Shown here in pieces: positions 1 to 7,945 of a stretch of DNA of 64,000 nt. Position 1 is the first letter of the stretch; every line of letters begins with the position of its first letter. Below the pieces are notes generated by a model that was not told the DNA's origin, did no database searches, and saw nothing but the letters and a program-made list of their open reading frames with translations. The position numbers were made by a program, and so were the translations under genes. Source of the stretch: CAWCQC01 sp963819905. GTDB lineage: Bacteria; Actinomycetota; Thermoleophilia; Gaiellales; Gaiellaceae. Location of the stretch: NCBI GenBank assembly GCA_963819905.1, contig CAWFXP010000012.1, positions 248,001 to 312,000 of the forward strand. The letters are read 5' to 3'.

Positions 1-1
1 C

Positions 2-97
2 GAACGCACGGCGAAGTGGAACCGGCTGCTTCGCATCGAGGCGGAGCTCGGCGCGGACGCGCGCTTCGCGGGCCGGACGGCGCTGGCACCGCGATGA
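2..97 (+). CDS. C-terminal end of an unidentified protein (5' end outside window)
   Basis: An open frame enters from the left edge and ends at TGA 95-97, giving 31 codons that read like protein (the first visible stretch is ERTAKWNRLLRIEAEL). The stop overlaps the ATG of the next gene by 4 bp (ATGA at 94-97), the same coupling seen at many junctions in this window. That overlap is the main reason to believe the fragment is real. Too little is visible to name a family. Confidence 0.5.
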   Translation, partial: ERTAKWNRLLRIEAELGADARFAGRTALAPR

Positions 98-720
98 GGT
101 TCCGGCGAACCGGCGAAGGCCTCGAGTTCGAGCGGGTCGCGTTCTTCACCGACGCGATCTTCGCCATCGCGCTCACGCTCCTCATCGTCGAGGTCGGGGT
201 GCCGATCCTGCAGGACGGGGAGTCCCTCGGCCACGCGATCCGGGAGGCGCTGCCCGAGATCGGCGCCTTCTTCGTCGGCTTCGCCGTGCTCGGCGGCTAC
301 TGGATGGCCCACCATCGCTTCTTCGCCCGGCTCGCGGCCGTGGACGGCCGGCTCATCACGCTCAACGTCGTCTATCTGGCCTTCGTCGCCTTTCTCCCGT
401 TCCCGACCGGCCTCCTGGGCGCGCACGACGATCCGCTGGCCATCATCGCCTTCGCCTCGACGCTGGCCGCGATCAGCAGCATGGAGTTCGTGCTCTACCG
501 GCACGCCTGGCGTCGCGAGCTGCTGGCGCACCAGGACTCCGAGGCCGGCTACCGCTGGATCGCGCGAGCGTCGCTCCTGCCCGTCGGCCTGTTCGCGATC
601 TCGATTCCGGTCGCCTACGTGGAGACGTGGCTCGCCGTGGGCTGTTGGTTCCTCGCGGCTCCGCTGCAGATGCTCCACGACCGCCGCAGGCCGCCGGACG
701 TCGACTCGGCCCTGATGTGA
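94..720 (+). CDS. TMEM175-like (DUF1211) integral membrane protein, putative cation channel
   Basis: A 208-residue, strongly hydrophobic protein. Near its N-terminus it carries FERVAFFTDAIFAIALTLL, which matches the R-x3-FFTDAxFAIAxTLL signature of the TMEM175/DUF1211 family. Bacterial members form potassium-permeable channels built from six-helix subunits, and about five or six hydrophobic segments are visible here. The longer frame from position 16 begins inside the upstream gene, so the ATG at 94, which overlaps that gene's stop by 4 bp, is preferred. The family call is firm; ion selectivity is inferred from relatives. Confidence 0.82.
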   Translation: MRFRRTGEGLEFERVAFFTDAIFAIALTLLIVEVGVPILQDGESLGHAIREALPEIGAFFVGFAVLGGYWMAHHRFFARLAAVDGRLITLNVVYLAFVAFLPFPTGLLGAHDDPLAIIAFASTLAAISSMEFVLYRHAWRRELLAHQDSEAGYRWIARASLLPVGLFAISIPVAYVETWLAVGCWFLAAPLQMLHDRRRPPDVDSALM

Positions 721-747
721 CCCGGGACGGTCACGGCGCCCGGACGC

Positions 748-1185
748 CTACCCGCCTGTGGCCAGCAGCCGGTACACGTCCCGCGGCCTCGGAACATGCG
801 GGATCTCGAGCTCGCCGGCGAACACCGTGCCGTAGCCGAGCACTCGACCCATGAGGCTCTGCTCGACCTCCACCGGCACGCCGTCGAGCCGTACCCCGGC
901 CACCTGCTCGCGGACGACCCCGTAGACGACGAAGACCTTCTGCGAGGTGAGGACGACCGAGGTGCGGTCCCACTGCCAGACGGTGGCGAAGGCGAGCACG
1001 GCCGCCAGCGCGACGACCACCGCTCCGAACACGGCGAGCCACACCGAGACCGGCTGGCCGAGCAGGATGCAGGCCGTGCCCGCGAGCGCGCCGAGAACCG
1101 CGGTCGTCAGCGGGCGTACCAGGGCCACTCCGTGCGGTCGCGAGTGGAGCTTGACGTTCTCGCCGGGCTCGAGATAGCGCCTCAC
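748..1185 (-). CDS. Membrane-anchored bacterial PH-domain protein (DUF304-like)
   Basis: A 145-residue protein. Residues 1-25 include YLEPGENVKLHSRPHG, typical of the start of bacterial PH-like (bPH2/DUF304) proteins. Two hydrophobic helices follow (about 27-70), and the rest is a beta-rich region (WQWDRTSVVLTSQKVFVVYG, then VPVEVEQSLMGRVLGYGTV) matching the family pattern of 'y.lT..Rv.v..Gv' and 'i..v...qs...rllgyGtv'. These proteins are usually membrane-attached and of unknown role. It is convergent with the TMEM175-like gene and followed by another small membrane protein. Confidence 0.75.
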   Translation of the reverse strand: MRRYLEPGENVKLHSRPHGVALVRPLTTAVLGALAGTACILLGQPVSVWLAVFGAVVVALAAVLAFATVWQWDRTSVVLTSQKVFVVYGVVREQVAGVRLDGVPVEVEQSLMGRVLGYGTVFAGELEIPHVPRPRDVYRLLATGG

Positions 1186-1230
1186 GCCGAACGCGTTCGG
1201 CGCAACGGTACGGGTTCCTACCCGGCTGCT

Positions 1231-1476
1231 CTAGGAGTCCGCGCGCCGCCAGCGGCCGAAGACGAGACCGCCGGCCGCGAAACCGAGCCCGAACGTCCCG
1301 AGCACGAAGCCGCCGACGGCGAAGCCCTTCCGCCAGGGGGAGAGCCGCTGCCAGTGTCCGAGCGCCTCGCGCTCTTCGGGCGAAAGCATCTCCCCGCGCC
1401 GGCGCTTGCGGCCGGCCGCGCCTGCCCGGAGGCCGAGGTACATGTCGTCGAAGACTTCTGCGGGCTCGTCGACCAT
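1231..1476 (-). CDS. Small single-pass membrane protein of unknown function
   Basis: An 81-residue frame starting at ATG. The N-terminal half is charged and hydrophilic (EPAEVFDDMYLGLRAG, then a KRRRGE basic patch). Residues about 52-72 form one hydrophobic, glycine-rich segment (GFAVGGFVLGTFGLGFAAGG), followed by a short basic tail FGRWRR, so the C-terminus is probably cytoplasmic. I do not recognise a family. It lies 34 bp after the GH3-like gene on the same strand and may be co-transcribed with it. Confidence 0.55.
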   Translation of the reverse strand: MVDEPAEVFDDMYLGLRAGAAGRKRRRGEMLSPEEREALGHWQRLSPWRKGFAVGGFVLGTFGLGFAAGGLVFGRWRRADS

Positions 1477-1510
1477 GCCCTCACTGTAGCGACCACGTCC
1501 GCCGGCGTGG

Positions 1511-2404
1511 TCACGTGCGGAAGCGGGCGCGGAACGCGAGAACCCTGGTCACGTGCTCGTCGAGCGCGCCCCTGCGAGCCGCGGGTAGAAGGCCGGCGAC
1601 CGCCTCCCGGGCGGCTGCGGGGCTCGAGAAGAGCACGAGATCGGCGCCGGCGGCGACGGCCTGCCGGGCCAGCAGCGAGGCGTTCGCGCCGAGCACCCCG
1701 AGCTCGTCGGTGATCGCGACGCCTCGAAACGCGGTCGCTCGCAAGAGCCGGTATGCCCGCGGGGAGAGCGACGCGGGTCGCGGTCCGAAGCGGCCGTAGA
1801 TCGCGTGACTCACCATCACGCAGGGGATCCCGGCACGCACCGCCCGCCGGAAGCCGGCGACCTCGGAGGGGCGGACGACGCCGGCGACCGGCCGGCGGCT
1901 GTCGGTTGTCACCGCGGTCGAGCCGAGGCCCGGGAAGTGCTTCGCGCAGGCGCCGACGCCGCCCGCGAGGAGACCCCGCCCGAAGGCGACGGCGAGCGCC
2001 GGTCTCACGAAGTGCCGCGAGCCGAGCGGCCCGTCGGGCGCGTCGAGCACGGGCGCCAGGTCGACGTCTACCCCGGCCTTGCGAAGCGCTGCGCCCGTCC
2101 TCCATCCGGCAGCGTAGGCCTCGGCGCCCGTGCGGAAGTCCGCGGCCGCCTCGAACGGCGGCAGGCCCGGAAACCGCTTGACGACCCCGCCCTCCTGATC
2201 CGTGTAGACGAGCGCGCCGCGCGGCCGAGGCGCGGTCCGGTCCGCCTCGAAGAGAATCACGCCGCCGACCCTGGGCGGCGCCGGCAGGCCGGAGACGACG
2301 AGCAAGGCGGCCTTCTGGCGCGGCGGCAGCTCCTGGACGTAGGACGGCGCGCCGACGAAGGCGGCCACCACCGCGAGGAACGCTCCGAGCGCGCCCACCG
2401 GCAT
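1511..2404 (-). CDS. Glycoside hydrolase family 3-like protein, NagZ-related, catalytic dyad altered
   Basis: A 297-residue single-domain GH3 TIM barrel. N-terminal residues 1-20 are hydrophobic (signal or anchor). ALVYTDQEGG corresponds to the conserved D-QEGG substrate loop, KHFPGLGSTAVTTDSRRP to the KHFPGHG...DSH loop, and VAITDELGV to the nucleophile strand (Asp kept). In NagZ enzymes the acid/base is the His of the D-S-H triplet; here the triplet is DSR and FPGHG reads FPGLG. The fold is clear, but hydrolysis by the usual NagZ mechanism is doubtful. It may bind or process beta-linked sugars such as cell-wall GlcNAc. It diverges from the phosphoesterase gene across an 11-bp gap. Confidence 0.75.
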   Translation of the reverse strand: MPVGALGAFLAVVAAFVGAPSYVQELPPRQKAALLVVSGLPAPPRVGGVILFEADRTAPRPRGALVYTDQEGGVVKRFPGLPPFEAAADFRTGAEAYAAGWRTGAALRKAGVDVDLAPVLDAPDGPLGSRHFVRPALAVAFGRGLLAGGVGACAKHFPGLGSTAVTTDSRRPVAGVVRPSEVAGFRRAVRAGIPCVMVSHAIYGRFGPRPASLSPRAYRLLRATAFRGVAITDELGVLGANASLLARQAVAAGADLVLFSSPAAAREAVAGLLPAARRGALDEHVTRVLAFRARFRT

Positions 2405-2415
2405 AGGCTACGCCG

Positions 2416-3225
2416 ATGCCGGCGCGGTTCCTGCACCTCTCCGACCTACACGTCGGCGCCCACGACGACGGCCGGCCCGAGATCGAGGCGGCGGTACGGG
2501 AGCTGGTCGGCCGCGTCGAGCCGGAGCTCGTCGTCGCGAGCGGTGACCTGAGCCACCGCAATCGCGCCGAGCAGCATGCACGCGCGGCGTCGTTCCTGCG
2601 CTCGCTCGGTCCCCCCGTGGTCGCGCTCCCCGGCAACCACGACCTGCCGATGCTGCCACCGGCCCGGGTCCTGCGTCCCTTCGCCCGTTTCGAGGCGGTC
2701 TGGGGGGCCGAGGAGGCCGTCTACCGCTCCGACAGCCTCGTCGTCTGCGGGCTCAACTCCGTCCGGCCGTGGAAGCACCAGCGCGGCGCGTTGCGAGACG
2801 GCGATCTCGCCCGGGCCGCCGACGTGCTGCGCGAGGCGCCGGCCGGCGCGCTCCGGGTGGTCGCGCTCCACCATCACCTCGCCAGCGCGCCCTGGCGCTC
2901 CGGCAAGCGGACGATCCCGCACCGCTCTCGCGTGCTGGCAGCGCTCGCGGACGCGGGCGCCGAGCTCGTCCTCTCCGGGCACATCCACCAGAGCCTGCTC
3001 GTCGAGTCGCGCGAGTTCCTCTTCCGGGCCGAGGCGCCCGGCGAGCTCGTCCTCGCCGTGGCCCCGGGGCTCGGGCGCCCGCGGCCGACGCGCCACGCGG
3101 AGGCGCGAGGCTTCCACCTGTTCGAGGCCAACACGGCCTCGTTCCGCGCGTTGACCTTTGCCTGGACGCAGGCGGGGCTCGTCGAGATCGCCCGGCGCTC
3201 GTTCCCGCGGCACTTGCCGCGCTGA
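2416..3225 (+). CDS. Calcineurin-like metallophosphoesterase (Icc/CpdA-type)
   Basis: A 269-residue protein with every metal-binding block of the superfamily in order: HLSDLHVG (about 7-14), VVASGDLSHRN, ALPGNHD, ALHHHLA and LSGHIHQS. The order and spacing resemble the Icc/CpdA class of phosphodiesterases, whose substrates include cyclic nucleotides. Substrate cannot be assigned from sequence. There is no signal peptide, so it should be cytoplasmic. The start codon is only 11 bp from that of the divergent GH3-like gene, so the two share one very short control region. Confidence 0.85.
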   Translation: MPARFLHLSDLHVGAHDDGRPEIEAAVRELVGRVEPELVVASGDLSHRNRAEQHARAASFLRSLGPPVVALPGNHDLPMLPPARVLRPFARFEAVWGAEEAVYRSDSLVVCGLNSVRPWKHQRGALRDGDLARAADVLREAPAGALRVVALHHHLASAPWRSGKRTIPHRSRVLAALADAGAELVLSGHIHQSLLVESREFLFRAEAPGELVLAVAPGLGRPRPTRHAEARGFHLFEANTASFRALTFAWTQAGLVEIARRSFPRHLPR

Positions 3226-3276
3226 AGCGGGCGGAACGCTCGGGGTAACGCTCGGCGACTCGCCCAGGCGATGTCG

Positions 3277-5283
3277 TCAGGCCGGGCTCTCGGCGAGGCC
3301 CTGGAGCTCCCGCCGGAGATCCTTGATCTCGTCGCGGAGCTTCGCCGCGTACTCGAAGCGGAGCTCCTCGGCCGCGGCGTACATCTCCTCCTCGAGCGTC
3401 ACCACGAGCCGCTCGATCTCGCTCTGCTCCATCCCCTCGACCTTCCGGCCGCCGCGTCGGCGACGCGCGGGCACGTTGGGCGACTCGAGCGCGAGCAGCT
3501 CGGCGATGTCCGACACGCCCTTCTGGATCGACTCGGGCGTGATGCCGTGCTCCTCGTTGTACGCCTGCTGGATCGCCCGGCGACGGTTCGTCTCGTCCAT
3601 CGCCCCCTTGATCGCCTCGGTCAGCTTGTCCGCGTAGAGGAGCACCCGCCCGTTCACGTTGCGCGCCGCCCGCCCGATCGTCTGCACGAGCGCAGTCTGG
3701 CCTCGCAAGAAGCCTTCTTTGTCGGCGTCCAGGATCGCCACGAGCGTCACCTCGGGCAGATCGAGCCCCTCCCGCAGCAGGTTCACGCCGACGAGCACGT
3801 CGTACTCCCCGAGGCGCAGCTCCCGCACGATCTGGATGCGCTCCAGCGTGTCCACCTCCGAGTGGAGGTAGCGCGCTTTCACGTTCGCCTCCAGCAGGTA
3901 GTCCGTCAGGTCCTCTGCCATCTTCTTCGTCAGCGTTGTGATCAGCACCCGCTCTCCGGCCTCCTCGCGGCGCCGCACCTCGTTGAGCAGGTCGTCGATC
4001 TGGTTCTTCGTCGGCCGCAGCTCCACGTCGGGATCCACGATCCCCGTCGGCCGGATGATCTGCTCGGCGACCCGGCTCGAGTGGCGCAGCTCGAAGGGGC
4101 CCGGCGTCGCCGACACGAAGGCCAGTTGCGGCACGAGGTCGAGGAACTCGTCGAACCTGAGCGGACGGTTGTCCATTGCCGAGGGGAGCCGGAAGCCGTA
4201 TTCGACGAGCGTCTCCTTGCGCGAGCGGTCGCCCTCGTACATGCCGCCGATCTGCGGAACCGTCTGGTGTGACTCGTCGACGAACAGGAGATAGTCGCCC
4301 GGGAAGAAGTCGAGAAGGCAATGGGGGCGGGAGCCGCGCGGCCTTCCCTCGAGGAAGCGCGAGTAGTTCTCGATCCCGTTGCAGTAGCCGAGCTCCGCCA
4401 TCATCTCCATGTCGTACTCGGTGCGCTGCCGGATGCGGTGGGCCTCGAGCATCTTCCCCTGCGACTCGAACAGGGCCACCTGCTCCTCGAGCTCGGCCCG
4501 GATGTCGTCGAGGGCGGCCTCGATCGTCGGCTTGTCGGTCACGTACTGCGTCGCCGGGAAGACTGCGAGATGCTCGAGCCGGCCGTAGACCTCTCCGGTC
4601 AGCGGGTCGAAGTGCGAGATCTGCTCGACCTCGTCCCCGAAGAACGAGATCCGGTACGCGGATTCGAGCGCCGCCGGCTGCACCTCGACGACGTCGCCGC
4701 GGACCCGGAAGCGGCCGCGGCCCAGGAACGAGTCGTTGCGCTGGTACTGGATGTCGACGAGCTTGCGCAGGACGTGGTCGCGATCGACCTCCTCGCCCAC
4801 GGTCAGGAGCACGGTCTTCTGCTCGTACTCCGCGGGCGAGCCGAGCCCGTAGATGCACGAGACGGACGCGACGATGAGCACGTCGCGCCGGAGGAGCAGC
4901 GCGCTCGTGGCGGCGTGCCGGAGCCGGTCGATGTCGTCGTTGATCGACGCGTCCTTCTCGATGTACAGGTCGGCCTGCGGCACGTACGCCTCGGGCTGGT
5001 AGTAGTCGTAGTACGAGACGAAGTACTCGACGGCGTTGTCCGGGAAGAACTCCCGGAACTCGTTGCAGAGCTGAGCGGCCAGCGTCTTGTTGTGCGCGAT
5101 GACGAGCGTCGGCTTCTGGACGCGCTCGACGATCCAGGCCATGGTCGCCGTCTTCCCCGTTCCCGTGGCGCCGAGCAGCGTCTGGTAGCGATCACCGGCG
5201 AGCACGCCCTCGGCGAGCTCCTCGATCGCCTGAGGCTGGTCGCCGGTGGGTCGGTAGGCGGCGGAGACGCGGAAGTCCGGCAC
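3277..5283 (-). CDS. uvrB: UvrABC excinuclease subunit B
   Basis: A 668-residue protein of normal UvrB length. It has the Walker A motif GATGTGKT at residues 38-45, the damage-probing hairpin region YYDYYQPEAYVPQADLYIEK, a Walker B/DEAD-like box LLFVDESHQT, helicase motifs QTIGRAARN and GVNLLREGLDLPEV, and a C-terminal UVR (UvrC-interacting) motif around EYAAKLRDEIKDLRREL. UvrB receives the lesion from UvrA and, with UvrC, makes the dual incision of nucleotide excision repair. It is divergent from the secreted protease gene, with 50 bp between start codons. Confidence 0.97.
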   Translation of the reverse strand: MPDFRVSAAYRPTGDQPQAIEELAEGVLAGDRYQTLLGATGTGKTATMAWIVERVQKPTLVIAHNKTLAAQLCNEFREFFPDNAVEYFVSYYDYYQPEAYVPQADLYIEKDASINDDIDRLRHAATSALLLRRDVLIVASVSCIYGLGSPAEYEQKTVLLTVGEEVDRDHVLRKLVDIQYQRNDSFLGRGRFRVRGDVVEVQPAALESAYRISFFGDEVEQISHFDPLTGEVYGRLEHLAVFPATQYVTDKPTIEAALDDIRAELEEQVALFESQGKMLEAHRIRQRTEYDMEMMAELGYCNGIENYSRFLEGRPRGSRPHCLLDFFPGDYLLFVDESHQTVPQIGGMYEGDRSRKETLVEYGFRLPSAMDNRPLRFDEFLDLVPQLAFVSATPGPFELRHSSRVAEQIIRPTGIVDPDVELRPTKNQIDDLLNEVRRREEAGERVLITTLTKKMAEDLTDYLLEANVKARYLHSEVDTLERIQIVRELRLGEYDVLVGVNLLREGLDLPEVTLVAILDADKEGFLRGQTALVQTIGRAARNVNGRVLLYADKLTEAIKGAMDETNRRRAIQQAYNEEHGITPESIQKGVSDIAELLALESPNVPARRRRGGRKVEGMEQSEIERLVVTLEEEMYAAAEELRFEYAAKLRDEIKDLRRELQGLAESPA

Positions 5284-5333
5284 TGCTCCGACAGCCTAGC
5301 CGCCGACCCGGGCCTGAACGCTACGGTCTCTCC

Positions 5334-6789
5334 ATGCACCGCCCGCTCGTCCTCACTGTGCTCGTGGCGCTCGCCCTCGCGCACGCCGGAGCCTCGCCTG
5401 CGGCCGCGCAGGCCCGCGACGAGCTGATCGTCACCCTCCCGGCCGCTTCCTCGACCCGAGGCGACGCGGGCCGCCGCGGCGCTCGGCGGTGTGGTCGTCG
5501 ACTCGATCCCGGAGCTGCGCGCGTACCTCGTCCGCCTGGACGGACGCGTCCCACGGAGCCTCGCGCCGGGCGCCCGCTCGGTCGAGGCGAACACCCGCGA
5601 CCGGGTCGCAGGCCTCCCCGCCGACTCCCTGCGGAACCTCCAGTGGTCCCTCGACGCGATCGGCATCGACCGGCTCTGGGGCGAGACGCTGGGAGATCCG
5701 GGCGTGAGCATCGCGATCGTCGACACCGGCGTCGACTACACCCATCCCGAGCTGGCCGGCCGGGTCGTGCTCGGGCCGGATCTCGCCGACGGCGACGAGG
5801 ACCCGGTCGACACGCATGGGCACGGAACGGCCGTGGCGGCTCTCGCGGCCGCGGCCGACGACGGCGAGGGGATCGTCGGCGCCTGTCCTCGCTGCACCGT
5901 GCTGGCCGTCAAGGTCGCACCCGGCGACTCGGGCGAGATCACGAAGTTCGCGAGCGCCGCCGGCATCGTCTGGGCGGCGGACAACGGCGCAGACGTGATC
6001 AACCTCAGCTTCGGCGGAACGGACCCGGACGACGTCCAGCGCGACGCGATCGCCTATGCGCAGGCTCGCGGCGCGGTCGTCGTGGCGTCGGCCGGGAACC
6101 ACGGGAGCCGTGCGGTGCAGTTTCCGGCCGCCTACGAGGGCGTCGTCGCCGTCGGCGCCAGCGACCGCAGCGACCGGCCGACCTCGCTCACGAGCTACGG
6201 TCCCTGGGTCGACCTGGCCGCGCCCGGCGTGACGCTCCTCGCGCCGTCGTTGCTCGGCGGTGCTCTGCCCCGCACCGGGACGTCCTTCGCGACGCCGCTC
6301 GTGGCCGGGGTGGCCGCACTCGTCTCGTCGCTCCGGCCCGCCGTCGCCGGCGCCGACCTGGCGAGGGCCGTGCTCGCCGGGACGGTGCCGCTTCGCAGGG
6401 CGCTCTTCGGCCGCGAGCGCCCCTTCGCCAGGGGCAGGATCGACGTCCCCACGCTGCTCGGCAAGCTCGCCGCGCTCGGCTCCCCCACGCTCACGATCGG
6501 ACGTGTCGTCGTCCCCTTCGGAGTCGAGGGACGCCGGCTCACCGTCCGTGCCTCCGTTCTCCGCGACGACACCGGCGCGCCGCTCGCGACCGGGAACGTC
6601 GGGTGCACGGCCCGGGTGGCCGGCCGCCCGCTGCGGGCTCTCTCCGCGACCCTCACGACCGGCTCGGCGCGCTGCACGTGGCGGCTTCCGTCCCGCACGC
6701 GTGGCCGGGCGCTCTCAGGGCGCCTTACCGTCTCGGCGAACGGCTTCGCAGCAAGCCAGGAGTTCGTCGCGCCGGTGGGCGGAGCCTGA
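5334..6789 (+). CDS. Secreted subtilisin-like serine protease (S8), interrupted by a +1 frameshift
   Basis: ATG at 5334 opens a signal peptide (LVLTVLVALALAHAG, cleavage near ASPAAAQA) and the first strand of an inhibitor-like prodomain (DELIVTLP). The remainder continues in the next frame: ATRAAAALGGVVVDSIPEL, then the catalytic triad Asp (IAIVDTGVDYTHPEL), His (DTHGHGTAVA), oxyanion Asn (SAGNHGS) and Ser (GTSFATPLVAG), and a C-terminal beta-rich domain of about 100 residues. Removing one C from the CCC at 5455-5457 gives an uninterrupted 484-residue pre-pro-protease. As written, the signal peptide and catalytic domain cannot be made as one chain. Fold and family are certain; whether the shift is real is not. 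Confidence 0.82.
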
Positions 6790-6794
6790 GGCCC

Positions 6795-7340
6795 TCAGCT
6801 CGAGAGCTGGTCGCCGTAGGCGCGCCGGTAGATCTCGGTCAGCTCGGCCACGCGGTCGACGTACTCGCGCGTCTCCGCGAATCCGATTTCGCCGCCCTCG
6901 GCCAGCCACCGGTCGACGTTCGACTGGCCGGCGTTGTAGGCGGCGAGCGCGAGCCGCACGTCCCCGTACTTGCGCAGCAGCCGCCGGAGGTAGAACGAGC
7001 CGTAGCGGACGTTGATCTCCGGGTCGTACAGATCCTGGACGCGGAACCGGTTGCCGCCGGTGTACTGCGCGATGCCCCTGGCCGTGTCGGGCAGGAGCTG
7101 CATGAGCCCGATGGCGCCGGAGCTCGACACCGCGTCGGCGTCGAACTTGCTCTCCTGGTAGATCACCGCAGCAAGCAGCGCGGGATCGAGGTCGTAGTTC
7201 TCGGCGTGCCCCGACACGATGTGCTGGTACTCGAGCGGGTACCGGATGCGCGCGTACCAGCCCGGCTTCGACGTCTCCGCGTAGGCGAAGACGGACACGG
7301 CGACCGCGAGGACGGCGGCAGCGGCGACGAGGACCTTCAC
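6795..7340 (-). CDS. Membrane-anchored lytic transglycosylase (SLT domain)
   Basis: A 181-residue protein starting at GTG, which overlaps the coaE stop by 4 bp (GTGA). Residues about 4-22 form a membrane anchor or signal (VLVAAAAVLAVAVSVFAYA). The SLT domain follows, with catalytic Glu in AAVIYQESKFDADA, SSGAIGLMQLLPDTA, and the AYNAGQSNVDRWL block. Such enzymes cleave the MurNAc-GlcNAc bond of peptidoglycan, giving 1,6-anhydro ends. The longer frame extending upstream is only coaE read in another frame, so the GTG start is chosen. Convergent with the S8 protease. Confidence 0.87.
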   Translation of the reverse strand: MKVLVAAAAVLAVAVSVFAYAETSKPGWYARIRYPLEYQHIVSGHAENYDLDPALLAAVIYQESKFDADAVSSSGAIGLMQLLPDTARGIAQYTGGNRFRVQDLYDPEINVRYGSFYLRRLLRKYGDVRLALAAYNAGQSNVDRWLAEGGEIGFAETREYVDRVAELTEIYRRAYGDQLSS

Positions 7341-7939
7341 ACGGACAGTGTGGCGATCACCCCGGCGACGAACGCGTCCAGATCCTCGAGCGTCCCGTCG
7401 TTCACGTAGGCGAAGTCGGCCCGACGCAGCTTCTCCTCGTCCGGAATCAGGCGCTGCTCGCGCAGCGCCGGATCGTCGACGATCGTGCGGGACGTCCGCA
7501 CCTCGGGGGCGGCGGTGATCGCGACCACCGCGTCGAAGCGGGCTTCGCCGCCGGTCTCGTACAGCAACGGCACCTCGGTCGCACAGACGGCGGGCGGCTC
7601 CGGAAGCGCGGCGAGCTCCTCGCGCCAGCGCATGTACGTGGCCACGACCCGAGGATGGAGAAGCCCTTCGAGCCACGCGAGCCGGCTCCGGTCGCCGAAG
7701 ACGGCGCGACCGACGCGCTTGCGGTCGATCTCACCCGCCGCGTCGAGGATGCCGTCGCCGAGACGCTGGACGATCGCCTGCTTCACCTCAGGATCGTGGC
7801 GGAGCAGATGGTGGACGATCTCGTCGCTCGAGATCACCGCCGCGCCGTGACGCTCGAAGGCCTTCAGCGCCTCGGATTTCCCTGCGCCGATGCCGCCGGT
7901 GATGGCTACGGCCGCCGGTCGCCGTCCGGCGCCGGGCAC
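7337..7939 (-). CDS. coaE: Dephospho-CoA kinase
   Basis: A 200-residue protein with P-loop GGIGAGKS at residues 15-22, the conserved ISSDEIVHHLL segment (substrate-binding DAD/DEI motif), EVPLLYETG and RADFAYVNDGTLEDL, all standard for CoaE. It phosphorylates dephospho-CoA in the last step of coenzyme A synthesis. It lies 6 bp downstream of rpsA and overlaps the transglycosylase gene by 4 bp, so the three genes probably form an operon read rpsA-coaE-slt. Confidence 0.95.
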   Translation of the reverse strand: MPGAGRRPAAVAITGGIGAGKSEALKAFERHGAAVISSDEIVHHLLRHDPEVKQAIVQRLGDGILDAAGEIDRKRVGRAVFGDRSRLAWLEGLLHPRVVATYMRWREELAALPEPPAVCATEVPLLYETGGEARFDAVVAITAAPEVRTSRTIVDDPALREQRLIPDEEKLRRADFAYVNDGTLEDLDAFVAGVIATLSV

Positions 7940-7945
7940 GGGCCC

